From assembly GCF_001984175.1 (NCBI RefSeq), contig NZ_MTQP01000063.1:186001-250000 (forward strand): a stretch of 64,000 nt of DNA, in the 5' to 3' direction. Under the pieces are notes generated by a model. The model did no database searches, was not told where the DNA came from, and saw only the letters and a list, made by a program, of their open reading frames with translations. A program made the translations under genes and the position numbers. Position 1 is the stretch's first letter. Every line of letters starts with the position of its first letter. Shown one piece after another: positions 17,741 to 25,611 of the stretch. This stretch comes from Saccharothrix sp. ALI-22-I (GTDB lineage: Bacteria; Actinomycetota; Actinomycetes; Mycobacteriales; Pseudonocardiaceae).

Positions 17741-18415
17741 ATGAGTCCCATGCGCGCCATCAGCCAGACCCGACTCGGCGGCCCGGAGGTGCTGCACGAA
17801 GTCACCCTCCCCAAACCCCAACCCGGCCCCACCGAAGTCCTGGTCAGGGTGCACGCCGCCGGGGTGAACCCGGTCGACGCGAAGACCCGCCGGGCCGCCG
17901 GAATGCTCGGCGAACCGCCGTTCGTGCTGGGCTGGGACGTGTCCGGCGTGGTCGAGGAGGTCGGCTACGGGGTCACCCTGTACAAGCCGGGCGACGAGGT
18001 CTTCGGCATGCCGCTGTTCCCCCGCGAGGCCGGCGGCTACGCCGAACACGTCGTCGCACCCGCACGCCACTTCGCCCGCAAGCCGGGCACGCTGGACCAC
18101 CCGCACGCCGCCGCGCTGCCGCTGGTCGGCCTCACCGCGTGGCAGAGCCTGGTCGAGACGGCCGACGTCCAGTCCGGCCAACGGGTCCTCGTGCACGCCG
18201 CCGCCGGCGGTGTCGGGCACGTCGCCGTGCAGATCGCCAAGGCCCGCGGCGCCCACGTCATCGGCACCGCCAGTGCCGGCAAGCACGACTTCGTCCGCCG
18301 GTTGGGCGCCGACGAGGTCGTGGACTGGGCGGACGCGCACGTGGACGGCGGGCGCGGCGGTGCCCACCCGGTGGTCCGGCGCCGTGGTCCGGAGCCGGTG
18401 GTTCAGATGCGGTAG
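17741..18415 (+). pseudogene. N-terminal half of an NADP-dependent quinone/zinc-type oxidoreductase (MDR family)
   Basis: The first ~195 residues (MRAISQTRLGGPEVL, GVNPVDAKTR, GWDVSGVVEEVG, the nucleotide-binding VHAAAGGVGHVAVQIAK and GTASAGKHDFVRRLGADEVVD) are a well-preserved MDR N-terminal and dinucleotide-binding region. Homology stops at GADEVVD, near 18325. The remaining ~30 residues are Arg/Gly/Pro-rich readthrough that runs into the end of the opposite-strand gene. The missing C-terminal half, beginning at the next expected residue (YTAVDF), is at 2540-2893 on the minus strand. The start could be ATG 17741 or 17750. A folded dehydrogenase is unlikely. Confidence 0.85.
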
Positions 18416-19152
18416 GGGCTGGCGCCGTCGTCGAGATCGGTGACGAGGGTCTTGAACCGGGCCATGAGCAGCCGGTGCAGGCCGGGGCCGAAGCTGACCC
18501 GCGCCACGCCGAGCGCGGCCAACTCGGCCGGGGTGGGCGAGCCGGGGCCGTGGGCGATGTTCACCGGGCGGCCGCCGACCGCGTCCACGAACCGCGCGAT
18601 GTCGTCGGCGGGCAGGCCGAGCGGGTAGACGCAGTCCGCGCCCGCCTCGAAGTAGGCCAGGGCGCGCCGCACGCTCTCGTCGAAGGACCGGTCGCCGTGG
18701 ATGTGCACGTCGATCCGGGCGTTGATGACCAGTTCGGGGTCGGCGGCGCGCACGGCGGCCAGGAACTCGGCCTGCTCGGCGATGTCGATCATGGTCTGGG
18801 TGGCGGGGTCGGAGTCTTCGAGGTTGCAGCCGGCCGCGCCCGCCTCGGCCAGCCGCGCCGCGATCTGTGCCGGCGACAGGTCGTAGCCGCGTTCGATGTC
18901 CACGGTCACCGGCACGTCGACGGCGGAGGCGATCCGGCGGACGGCGGCGAACGCCTCGTCGGCGGGCGTGCCGTGGCCGTCGGGGTAGCCGAGGGCGGCG
19001 CTGATCGCGGCGCTGGCGGTGGCGACGGCCCGGTGGCCCGCGTCGGCCACGACCCGCGCGGACGCGGCGTCCCACACGTTCGGCAACACCACGGGCAGGC
19101 CGGGGATGTGCAACGCCCGCAACTCCCCCGCCGCCTTCACGTCCACGGTCAC
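18403..19152 (-). CDS. Isocitrate lyase/PEP mutase-superfamily protein
   Basis: 249 residues with the PEP mutase/ICL TIM-barrel pattern: LPNVWDAASARVVADAGHRAVATAS at the N-terminus, DIERGYD (metal/substrate loop), GCNLEDSD, NARIDVHIHG and a C-terminal HGPGSPTPAELAALGVARVSFGP. Relatives include 2-methylisocitrate-lyase-like and oxaloacetate-decarboxylase-like enzymes that make or cleave C-C or P-C bonds next to a carboxylate. The exact substrate cannot be read off. GTG at 19152 is chosen for the GGGGGA ribosome-binding site 8 nt upstream. The gene overlaps the readthrough tail of the broken oxidoreductase. Confidence 0.85.
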   Translation of the reverse strand: MTVDVKAAGELRALHIPGLPVVLPNVWDAASARVVADAGHRAVATASAAISAALGYPDGHGTPADEAFAAVRRIASAVDVPVTVDIERGYDLSPAQIAARLAEAGAAGCNLEDSDPATQTMIDIAEQAEFLAAVRAADPELVINARIDVHIHGDRSFDESVRRALAYFEAGADCVYPLGLPADDIARFVDAVGGRPVNIAHGPGSPTPAELAALGVARVSFGPGLHRLLMARFKTLVTDLDDGASPYRI

Positions 19153-19298
19153 GTGTCGATCCCCCACATCGTCTCGTCCTGCGCGTAGATCCACACTACG
19201 TACACACCGGGCCGCGAAACCCGCGATCACGCCGACCGGCGCACGATCCGAGAAGCCCGTCGGCTCCTGACCGGAGTCGGTCACCAGGGTCGGTCACC

Positions 19299-19420
19299 GT
19301 GTCGTGGCACGACCCGTCCTGCGCGACGTGGCAGGGCGTGATCGTCGGGTACGCGACTCCGGCCGAGCACGCCCACCGCGCCGCGCCGGACACGTCGGCC
19401 CCGGTCCTGGCGTGGAGTGC
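19299..19420 (+). pseudogene. Possible remnant of a MocR-type (aminotransferase-like) C-terminus
   Basis: A short + strand reading frame gives GVIVGYATPAEHAHRAAPD followed by SAPVLA, which resembles the closing segment of MocR/PdxR-type regulators. No helix-turn-helix or aminotransferase core is present nearby. The rest of the gap between the flanking genes (19153-19424) shows nothing else. The similarity is by eye and could be chance. Confidence 0.2.
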
Positions 19421-19424
19421 GGCG

Positions 19425-19859
19425 TTACGGCTTGAGGTCCAGGGCCGCGCTGAAGGTGCCGTCCATGTAGAACGGGGTCGAGGTGTGCTCGTGGGCGATG
19501 CGCCACGTGCCGTCGACGTGCCGCAGGCACACCGTGGAGCGGAACCACAGGTCGAACGGCTCGGTGGCGCCCTGCGGGACGGCGGACATGCGGTTGAGGC
19601 TGTGGCAGAACGCGAGGCGACCCTCGACGGTGATCTCCAGGTCGCGGATCTCGTAGTCCACGGGGGACGCGAACCCGGCGAACCAGGCGCGCAGCGCCTC
19701 GGGGTCGAGCACTTCGGGCGCGGTGTGCTTCAGGGGCGGTGCGAGGGTGAAGGTGACGGCGTCGGGCAGGTAGTCGGCGACGAGGCGGTCGGCGTTGCCG
19801 TCGCGCATCGCGGCGGCGCGTTCCTCGATCAGGTCCCGGACCATGGTGTGCGAGCTCAT
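19425..19859 (-). CDS. SnoaL/NTF2-like domain protein
   Basis: 144 residues of the NTF2-like cone fold: an N-terminal helix pair (VRDLIEERAAAMRDGNADRLVADYLPDAVTF), then strands ending in DGTWRIAHEHTSTPFYMDG, the closing strand seen in ketosteroid-isomerase-like and YybH-type proteins. Members are small isomerases, cyclases or binding proteins. The ATG at 19859 begins the helix pair. It is divergent from the YciI/sigma-factor pair, a common companion arrangement in actinobacteria, with about 107 bp of shared promoter space. Confidence 0.8.
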   Translation of the reverse strand: MSSHTMVRDLIEERAAAMRDGNADRLVADYLPDAVTFTLAPPLKHTAPEVLDPEALRAWFAGFASPVDYEIRDLEITVEGRLAFCHSLNRMSAVPQGATEPFDLWFRSTVCLRHVDGTWRIAHEHTSTPFYMDGTFSAALDLKP

Positions 19860-19966
19860 GGCGGTCCTCCCTTCCGGTGCGGCACCCCCGTCGGGCGCCT
19901 TCCACCGGTGACGTAGAAGCTGGGTGGGCATTCTCGACATCCCGGGCCGGTTTTTCGGAGGTTCTG

Positions 19967-20341
19967 GTGAAGTACCTGGTCCTCATCTACAGCAACCCCG
20001 AGTCCCGCGCGATCTGGGACGCGATCGGCAACGAGGACCGGGCGACCGGTCTGGAGGCCTATTCCGCGTTGAACGAGGAACTGGCCGCCTCCGGCGAGCT
20101 GGTGGTGACCGAGGCGCTGGCGGACCCGGCGCAGACCACGCGGGTGACGGTGCGCGATGGGCAGGCGTTGACCACCGACGGGCCGTTCGCCGAGGCCAAG
20201 GAGCTGCTGGCCGGGTTCTACCTGGTCGAGTGCGAGGCCCGGGAGCGGGCGGTGGAGATCGCGGCACGCATCCCCGAAGCGCAGTTGGGGCTGGTGGAGG
20301 TGCGGCCGGTGCTGTCCTCGCTGGACGACTTCCTGCTTTGA
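19967..20341 (+). CDS. YciI-like (YCII/DGPF domain) protein
   Basis: 124 residues starting VKYLVLIYSNPES and containing TDGPFAEAKELLAGFYLVEC, the DGPF signature of the YCII family of small dimeric alpha/beta proteins. The GTG at 19967 has a GGAGG ribosome-binding site 6 nt upstream. Such genes typically sit directly before an ECF sigma factor of the ECF42 (DUF6596) group, as here, and are thought to belong to the same regulatory unit; their biochemical role is not established. Confidence 0.9.
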   Translation: MKYLVLIYSNPESRAIWDAIGNEDRATGLEAYSALNEELAASGELVVTEALADPAQTTRVTVRDGQALTTDGPFAEAKELLAGFYLVECEARERAVEIAARIPEAQLGLVEVRPVLSSLDDFLL

Positions 20342-20373
20342 ACGGGACGCGACCCGTGAAGGGGACGGGCGCC

Positions 20374-20778
20374 GTGACCGGCATCGGTCCGCTGCTGCGG
20401 GAACTCGCGCCGCAGGCGCTGGGCGCGTTGGTGCGCCACCACGGCGGGTTCGACGCGTGCGAGGACGCCGTGCAGGAGGCCCTGCTCGCGGCGGCGACGC
20501 GGTGGCCGGTCGACGGGGTGCCGGACAATCCGAGAGGGTGGCTCATCACGGTCGCGTCGCGGCGGCGGATCGAGATGTGGCAGGCGGACACCGCGCGCCG
20601 GCGGCGGGAGGAGACGGCGTTGGCCGGGCTCCACCGGGTGGACGCGGTGCGCGCCCACCTGCTGGAGCTGGCGGGCGACCGCGAGAAGGCCCGGGAGCAC
20701 TACGCGCGGGCCGCCCGCGCCACGCTCAGCCTGCCCGAGCGCCGTTACCTCGAAGAGCGCGCCAGGGCCAGCCGCTAG
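20374..20778 (+). pseudogene. ECF42-type sigma factor with large internal deletion
   Basis: The 134-residue frame begins like an ECF42/SigJ-type sigma factor (LLRELAPQALGALVRHHGGFDACEDAVQEALLAA, then NPRGWLITVASRRRIE, region 2), but after RRREET it jumps directly to the C-terminal tail of the family (HRVDAVRAHLLELAGDREKAREHYARA, LPERRYLEERA). Family members are about 400 residues, so roughly 270 residues, including region 4 for -35 recognition and most of the DUF6596 domain, are missing in frame. No frameshift is present. It cannot act as a normal sigma factor. The start may be GTG 20356 or 20374. Confidence 0.8.
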
Positions 20779-20938
20779 GCCCGACCAGCCCACCGGCCCA
20801 CCGGTCCGGCGCGGGCGGATCGGCCACACGAAGCCCGCCGCGCTCGGCGGACGGCGGATCGCCGCTTCACCCGAACGCGGACCGCGGTGCGTGGTCGACG
20901 CGGCCGTGCGAGCCATAACACCAGCTCGAAGGGCATAA

Positions 20939-20955
20939 AGGACAAGAGCTGTCCT
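20939..20955. promoter_or_regulatory. Short inverted repeat in an intergenic region
   Basis: AGGACA and TGTCCT arms around a 5-nt centre, within the 263-bp gap before the propeller-protein gene. It could be an operator; nothing else is recognisable in the gap. Confidence 0.25.
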
Positions 20956-21041
20956 GAATAGGGGCGTGCTGATGCGCCAACCACAAACCGCCGTTCGGCG
21001 GCTGGCGAACCGGCACCAGGGCCGATGAGCTGGATCATGCG

Positions 21042-22049
21042 ATGAGTCGGGGGACCCATCGAGGGGGAGTTGGCTTGTTCCGACCCGTGCCGGTGCCCGT
21101 GCTGCCGCCCAGCACCGCACTGGCCGACCTGGCGACCGCGGGCGAGCACCACGCGTGGCTCGCGGGCACCACCGGCGTGTTCACCAGCCGTCCCTCGGCA
21201 CCCCTGGTGCTGAGCTGGACCGGCGAGACCTGGCGCGAGGAACCGCTGCCCGACCTGCCCGCCGCGGCGAGCCTGTCCGGGGTGTCGGCCGCCGCGCCCG
21301 ACGACGTGTGGGCGGTCGGCAACAGCGCCGGCCGCCCGCTCGTGCTGCACTACGACGGCACCGCCTGGCACACCGTCACCACACCCCACATCACCTGGGC
21401 CAAAGCCGTCACCGCGGTCGACGGCGGCGACGTGCACGTGGTCGGCACCGGCCGTGACGCCCTGCACTACGACGGCGCCGCCTGGCACCTGCGCACCGTG
21501 CTGTCCTCACCCCGCGAGGGCCTGCAGACCATCACCGCCGCCGGACCCGACGACGTGTGGGCGGGCGGCGGCGGCCTCGCCGGCGCCGGACCGGCCAACT
21601 ACGAGTACCCGGTGCTCGTGCACTGGGACGGCGACTGCTGGACCGACATCGCCGGACCCCGCCTCGAACGCGGCCACATCGCCCGACTCGCCGCCGCCGC
21701 ACCCGACGACGTCTGGCTCGGCCACGTCCGCGACACCGAAGGCCTGCGCGTGCACCGCTGGGACGGCGAACACTGGGTCGCCGTCCCAGCCCCCGACGAC
21801 CCCGGCCGGCTCAGCGTGCACGGCGTCGCGGCCGGGTGGACCTGGGGCGTGCGCGCCTCCCGCCACTCCTTCGAGACCAGACCCGCCTTCCACCGGTGGA
21901 CCGGCGACGACTGGGCCACCGTGCGGCTGCCCGACGAACTCGCCCGCACCTCCGCCTCCCACGTCGGCCTGGCCACCACCGGCACCACCACCTGGGCCTA
22001 CCTGAAAACAGCGGCGGGAGTGCACGTGCTGCGTCACACTGTCCCGTGA
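21042..22049 (+). CDS. Beta-propeller-like repeat protein, function unknown
   Basis: 335 residues with repeated blade-like units marked by APDDVWAVG, GPDDVWAGG and APDDVWLGH and by LHYDGTAWH / LHYDGAAWH / VHWDGDCW strands, about 45-60 residues apart. This pattern occurs in secreted or cytoplasmic propeller proteins of actinobacteria and myxobacteria. No signal peptide or catalytic motif is seen. The ATG at 21042 is used, but the TTG at 21075 has a better ribosome-binding site (GAGGGGGAG) and may be the true start. It overlaps the next gene by 4 bp (GTGA), so the two are co-translated. Confidence 0.8.
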   Translation: MSRGTHRGGVGLFRPVPVPVLPPSTALADLATAGEHHAWLAGTTGVFTSRPSAPLVLSWTGETWREEPLPDLPAAASLSGVSAAAPDDVWAVGNSAGRPLVLHYDGTAWHTVTTPHITWAKAVTAVDGGDVHVVGTGRDALHYDGAAWHLRTVLSSPREGLQTITAAGPDDVWAGGGGLAGAGPANYEYPVLVHWDGDCWTDIAGPRLERGHIARLAAAAPDDVWLGHVRDTEGLRVHRWDGEHWVAVPAPDDPGRLSVHGVAAGWTWGVRASRHSFETRPAFHRWTGDDWATVRLPDELARTSASHVGLATTGTTTWAYLKTAAGVHVLRHTVP

Positions 22050-22786
22050 CCTTCCGCCTGACCGTCCTGGGCACCGCCACGCCCTACCCACGCCCCGGCA
22101 ACCCCTGCTCGGGATACCTGCTGCGCACCGAGGACACCGCGGTGTGGGTCGACGCCGGCCCCGGCACCCTCGCCGAGCTGCAACGCCACCACCGACCCGA
22201 CCTGCTCGACGCGGTGTGGATCTCCCACACCCACGCCGACCACGCCGCCGACCTGCTGCCCTACTACTACGCACTGCTGTTCGCCGGCCAACAACCACGC
22301 GCCCCCGTCCCGCTCTACGGCCCACCCGGACTGGCCGCGCGCCTGGAGACCTTCCTCGCCGGCGCGTCCGCCAACCCGGCCGCCGCCGCGTTCGTCGTGC
22401 ACGAACTGCACGACGGCCACCGCGCCGAGGTCGGCGACCTCACCCTGACCAGCCGCGCCGTCGACCACGGCCTGCCCGCGTTCGGCCTGCGCGCCACCCA
22501 CGGCGACGCCGTCTTCGCCTACTCCGGCGACACCGGCCCGTGCCCGGCACTGGACGACCTCGCCGACGGAGCCGACCTGTTCCTGTGCGAAGCCGACGGC
22601 ACCGGGCCGCACCACTGCTCACCCGAGGACGCCGCCGCCGCGGCCACAGGCGCCCGCCGACTGCTGCTCACCCACATCGGCCACACCCTCACCACCACCG
22701 AAGCCACCGCCCGCGCCCAGGCACCCATCGCACGAGCGGGCGAAACCCTGCTGATCAGCCGATCGGGAACACGCAAGCCCCGCTGA
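22046..22786 (+). CDS. MBL-fold (RNase Z/YhfI-like) metallo-hydrolase
   Basis: 246 residues of the metallo-beta-lactamase fold. The zinc motif HTHADH is near residue 60 within AVWISHTHADHAADLLPYYY, followed by the ASP/SGDTGPCPALDD strand and a C-terminal LTHIGHTLT histidine. The early LGTATPYPRPGNPCSGYLL segment is typical of the RNase Z-like/YhfI branch, whose members hydrolyse phosphodiesters or cyclic nucleotides. The GTG start overlaps the upstream stop as GTGA. The substrate is unknown. Confidence 0.85.
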   Translation: MTFRLTVLGTATPYPRPGNPCSGYLLRTEDTAVWVDAGPGTLAELQRHHRPDLLDAVWISHTHADHAADLLPYYYALLFAGQQPRAPVPLYGPPGLAARLETFLAGASANPAAAAFVVHELHDGHRAEVGDLTLTSRAVDHGLPAFGLRATHGDAVFAYSGDTGPCPALDDLADGADLFLCEADGTGPHHCSPEDAAAAATGARRLLLTHIGHTLTTTEATARAQAPIARAGETLLISRSGTRKPR

Positions 22787-22927
22787 ACCGCGCCGATCCC
22801 GCGACAGCCGGCGTCCCGACGACCGCGCCCGTCCCACCCCTCACGGCGGCACAACGAAGTGCACCCCGGACAACAGCGTTCCGCGCGAATGCGAAGTCCA
22901 CACCAGCGGACGAAAATCGAGGACGTG

Positions 22928-23290
22928 ATGAAGCTGTCCGCGACCGTCCTCGACGCACCCGACGCCCAAGCCCTCGCCCGCTTCTACCGCGACCTGCTCG
23001 GCTGGCCCCTCGGCGACGACGAACCCGGCTGGGCCACCCTCGTCCCACCCGACAGCGGCGCCGGCCTGTCGTTCCAGACCGAATCGCACTACCGCCGCCC
23101 CACCTGGCCCGCCGGCAACACCGACCAGCAGATGATGGCCCACCTGGACATCGAGGTCGACGACCTGGACACCGCCGGCGCGCACGCGGTCGCCACCGGA
23201 GCCATCCTCGCGGACTTCCAACCACAGGACGACGTCCGCGTCTACCTCGACCCCGCCGGCCACCCGTTCTGCCTCTGGACCAACACCTAG
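22928..23290 (+). CDS. Glyoxalase/VOC superfamily protein
   Basis: 120 residues with two beta-alpha-beta-beta-beta units of the vicinal oxygen chelate fold: ATVLDAPDAQALARFYRDLLGWPL in the first and AHLDIEVDDLDTAGAHAVATGA...DDVRVYLDPAGHPFCLW in the second. Short single-domain members of this kind act as dioxygenases, isomerases or drug-binding resistance proteins. No specific metal triad can be assigned with certainty. ATG 22928 is preceded by GAGGACG; GTG 22925 is an alternative. Confidence 0.85.
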   Translation: MKLSATVLDAPDAQALARFYRDLLGWPLGDDEPGWATLVPPDSGAGLSFQTESHYRRPTWPAGNTDQQMMAHLDIEVDDLDTAGAHAVATGAILADFQPQDDVRVYLDPAGHPFCLWTNT

Positions 23291-23524
23291 ACGACAGCGC
23301 GACACAAGCGCGACACAGCGGTCACCGGACCCGCACCGATCACCACACCGCGCCCCGCTAGGCTTCAGCGCCGCCACCCCACCGCAGTCCTCGCACCGCG
23401 AAGGTGGCACCCAGGGTCAGGTGTCCAATTCGGGGAAAAGGTGTGTCGACGCAGTGTGCACTGAAGACGGAACCGAACACCACGGCAACGCTCGACCGGG
23501 CCGACCGGTGAACCCCCGGGCGGA

Positions 23525-25195
23525 GTGGTCGCGGTGCTGATCACCCCCACCGACCAGCCCACCGTCACCGACCCGCAGCCCGCGCCCCGCAGCCGCGGAC
23601 GCCGCGCGCTGCTCATCGGCGCCGAGATCGTCGCCTCCCTCGGCGCCGCGGCCTTCATGGTGCTCCTCGCCGCAGGCGTCGAGGTCGACCCGCTCGACCG
23701 CATCGGCCAGGTCAGCGGCCTCGCCGGCCTCCAACTCCGCTACGCGATCATCGCCCTGGTCGTGATGGCCCTGGTCATCATCACGGCCCGCGCCCGCCTG
23801 CGCGCCTACGCACCCGTCGTGGAACGCGTGGCCGCCGCCGCGGCCGCCGGCCTGTTCAGCGGCCTGGTCGCCGGCGCCGTCGTGGTCGCCCTCGCCGGCA
23901 CCGACTACGGCCTGCACGCCACCTACGGCGACTCCGGCGCCCTGATCGGCATGGCCCAGTACATCGAGCGGCACGGCACGATGGAAGCCAACTACCCGCC
24001 CGGCTACCCCCACGCCCTCGCCTGGATCTCCGGCATCACCGGCGCGCCGCCCGAGCACGCGCTCAAGACCCTCCAGGTCGCCGCCACCGCCCTGTTCGGC
24101 CCCCTCGCCTACCTCGTCTGGCGACGCCTGCTCCCACCGCTGTGGGCCCTGGGCCTGGGCACCGTGCCCGCCCTGCCGCTGATCGACCCCTACAAGCCCT
24201 ACACCAACATCATGCTGGTCGTGCTGATCCCGGTGCTGCTGCTCCTGCTGCGGCGACTGCGCACGATCTCCACGGTGACCACCCGCCAGGTCCTGTTCTC
24301 CGGCCTCGCCTTCGGCGCCACGCTCGCCGTGGTGTTCCTGACCTACTCCGGCTGGTTCGTCTGGTCCGCGCCGGGGTTCGCCGTCGCCGCCCTGGTGCTG
24401 TTCCCGTGGCGCACCGGCTGGCGCAAGGGCCTGCTGCTCGTCGCCGTGACCAGCGTCGTGTTCGTACTCCTCGCCGCACGGCACCTCTACGGCCTGCTGG
24501 ACTCGTCGCGCTCGATCAAGGACCAGTACTTCTACTGGGACACCTGGAGCGAGCCCGCCTACCTGGCGATGTGGCGCAGCGACCTGCCGGGCATGAACCC
24601 CGGCCCGTGGCCGCCCCCGGGCGAACTCGGCGGCGTCGGCCTGTTCACCGTGCTGGCCGTGCTCGGCCTGGGCCTGGCGATCGCGGTGGCCCGGCAGCGG
24701 ACCGCGGTGATCATGCTGGCGTCGGTGTTCGCGGGCGCGTGGATCCTGCGGTTCCACTTCGGCTCCCAGATGTACGCCCAGGACGCCGTGCAGCTCTACC
24801 CGCGCAGTACCGCCGAGCTGCTGTACTGCCTGCTGCTGCTCACGGGGTTCGCGATCCACTTCGGCGCGGCCCGGTTGGCCCGGGTCGACCCGTTGCGCGC
24901 GATCTCGGTGCCGGGGTCGCGGTCGGTGGCGATCGGCGCGTTCACGGCGCTGTTGCTGCTGCTGGCGTCGTCGGGGTCGGCCATCGGCGACCGGTACATG
25001 CCGCGCTCGGACAACTCGCTGGGTCTGCTGGCGATGAACTCGCAGATGACCCGGCAGCTCGACGGCACGTGCTCGCGATACGCGCAGGCCATGGGCCGGG
25101 GCTGCTTCGTCGAGGGCGACGGCGCGTACTTCGAGCTGTTGCAGGAACTCCAGCGCAGCGGACCGAAGGTCGGCGAACTGCACCCGCCGAGGTGA
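23525..25195 (+). CDS. AftA-like galactan arabinofuranosyltransferase (GT-C membrane glycosyltransferase)
   Basis: 556 residues with about ten or more predicted membrane helices. An N-terminal cytoplasmic stretch is followed by two helices, then the acidic extracytoplasmic loop GTDYGLHATYGDSGALIG and the YPPGYPHALAWISG motif typical of AftA and related decaprenyl-phosphoarabinose-dependent GT-C enzymes. The soluble C-terminal part contains the conserved DNSLGLLAM and GCFVEGDGAYFELLQELQ segments. AftA primes arabinan on the galactan of the cell wall, so the gene indicates an arabinogalactan-type wall. The assignment to AftA itself rather than a paralogue is moderate. Alternative GTG starts lie at 23525 and 23534. 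Confidence 0.7.
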   Translation: MVAVLITPTDQPTVTDPQPAPRSRGRRALLIGAEIVASLGAAAFMVLLAAGVEVDPLDRIGQVSGLAGLQLRYAIIALVVMALVIITARARLRAYAPVVERVAAAAAAGLFSGLVAGAVVVALAGTDYGLHATYGDSGALIGMAQYIERHGTMEANYPPGYPHALAWISGITGAPPEHALKTLQVAATALFGPLAYLVWRRLLPPLWALGLGTVPALPLIDPYKPYTNIMLVVLIPVLLLLLRRLRTISTVTTRQVLFSGLAFGATLAVVFLTYSGWFVWSAPGFAVAALVLFPWRTGWRKGLLLVAVTSVVFVLLAARHLYGLLDSSRSIKDQYFYWDTWSEPAYLAMWRSDLPGMNPGPWPPPGELGGVGLFTVLAVLGLGLAIAVARQRTAVIMLASVFAGAWILRFHFGSQMYAQDAVQLYPRSTAELLYCLLLLTGFAIHFGAARLARVDPLRAISVPGSRSVAIGAFTALLLLLASSGSAIGDRYMPRSDNSLGLLAMNSQMTRQLDGTCSRYAQAMGRGCFVEGDGAYFELLQELQRSGPKVGELHPPR

Positions 25196-25216
25196 CTCGG
25201 GCTGCCACGCGGGCGG

Positions 25217-25525
25217 TCAGGGTGACCCGATCGCCCGCGTGATGGAGTCCAGCACTCCGGGGAAACGGTGTTCCATCTCCTCGCGGCGCAGTTCGTGGGT
25301 GCGGTAGCTGCCCTGGGGCGTCACGCGCAGCACCCCGGCCTCACGGAGGACCTTCAGGTGGTGCGACAACGTGGACATGCTGACCGGCACGTCGAACTGC
25401 GCGCAGACGATCCCGCCCGATCGTGCGAGTTCGGCGACGATCCGCAGTCGGACGGGGTCCGCGAGGGCACTGAGCACGGTGGCCAGTTCCATGTCCCCCA
25501 CGTCCGGGTGTTGTAGGGCGCGCAC
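25217..25525 (-). CDS. ArsR-family transcriptional regulator
   Basis: 102 residues of a winged-helix regulator: LSALADPVRLRIVAELARSGGIVCAQFD, recognition helix MSTLSHHLKVLREAGVLRVTPQGSYRTHELRREEME. There is one cysteine in the HTH region but no ArsR-type CxC metal site, so a non-metal ligand is likely. The GTG at 25525 gives the N-terminus MRALQHPDVGDMELATVL, as commonly seen in this subgroup; ATG 25492 is an alternative with a G-rich ribosome-binding site. It converges with the AftA-like gene and diverges from the recombinase gene across an AT-richer 86-bp gap. Confidence 0.85.
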   Translation of the reverse strand: MRALQHPDVGDMELATVLSALADPVRLRIVAELARSGGIVCAQFDVPVSMSTLSHHLKVLREAGVLRVTPQGSYRTHELRREEMEHRFPGVLDSITRAIGSP

Positions 25526-25611
25526 GGTTTCGCATAGTAGCGGCCGTCGTCAAGGTCCTATTTAATCCACACTGAAGATATTTAACATGTCGAAACTGTT
25601 AGGGTGATGCA

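Noticed and set aside
23525..25195. Mycolic-acid-type wall inferred from the AftA-like and antigen-85-like genes
   Set aside because: Arabinogalactan genes occur in actinomycetes without mycolates, and the esterase lacks enough specific features to call it a mycolyltransferase.
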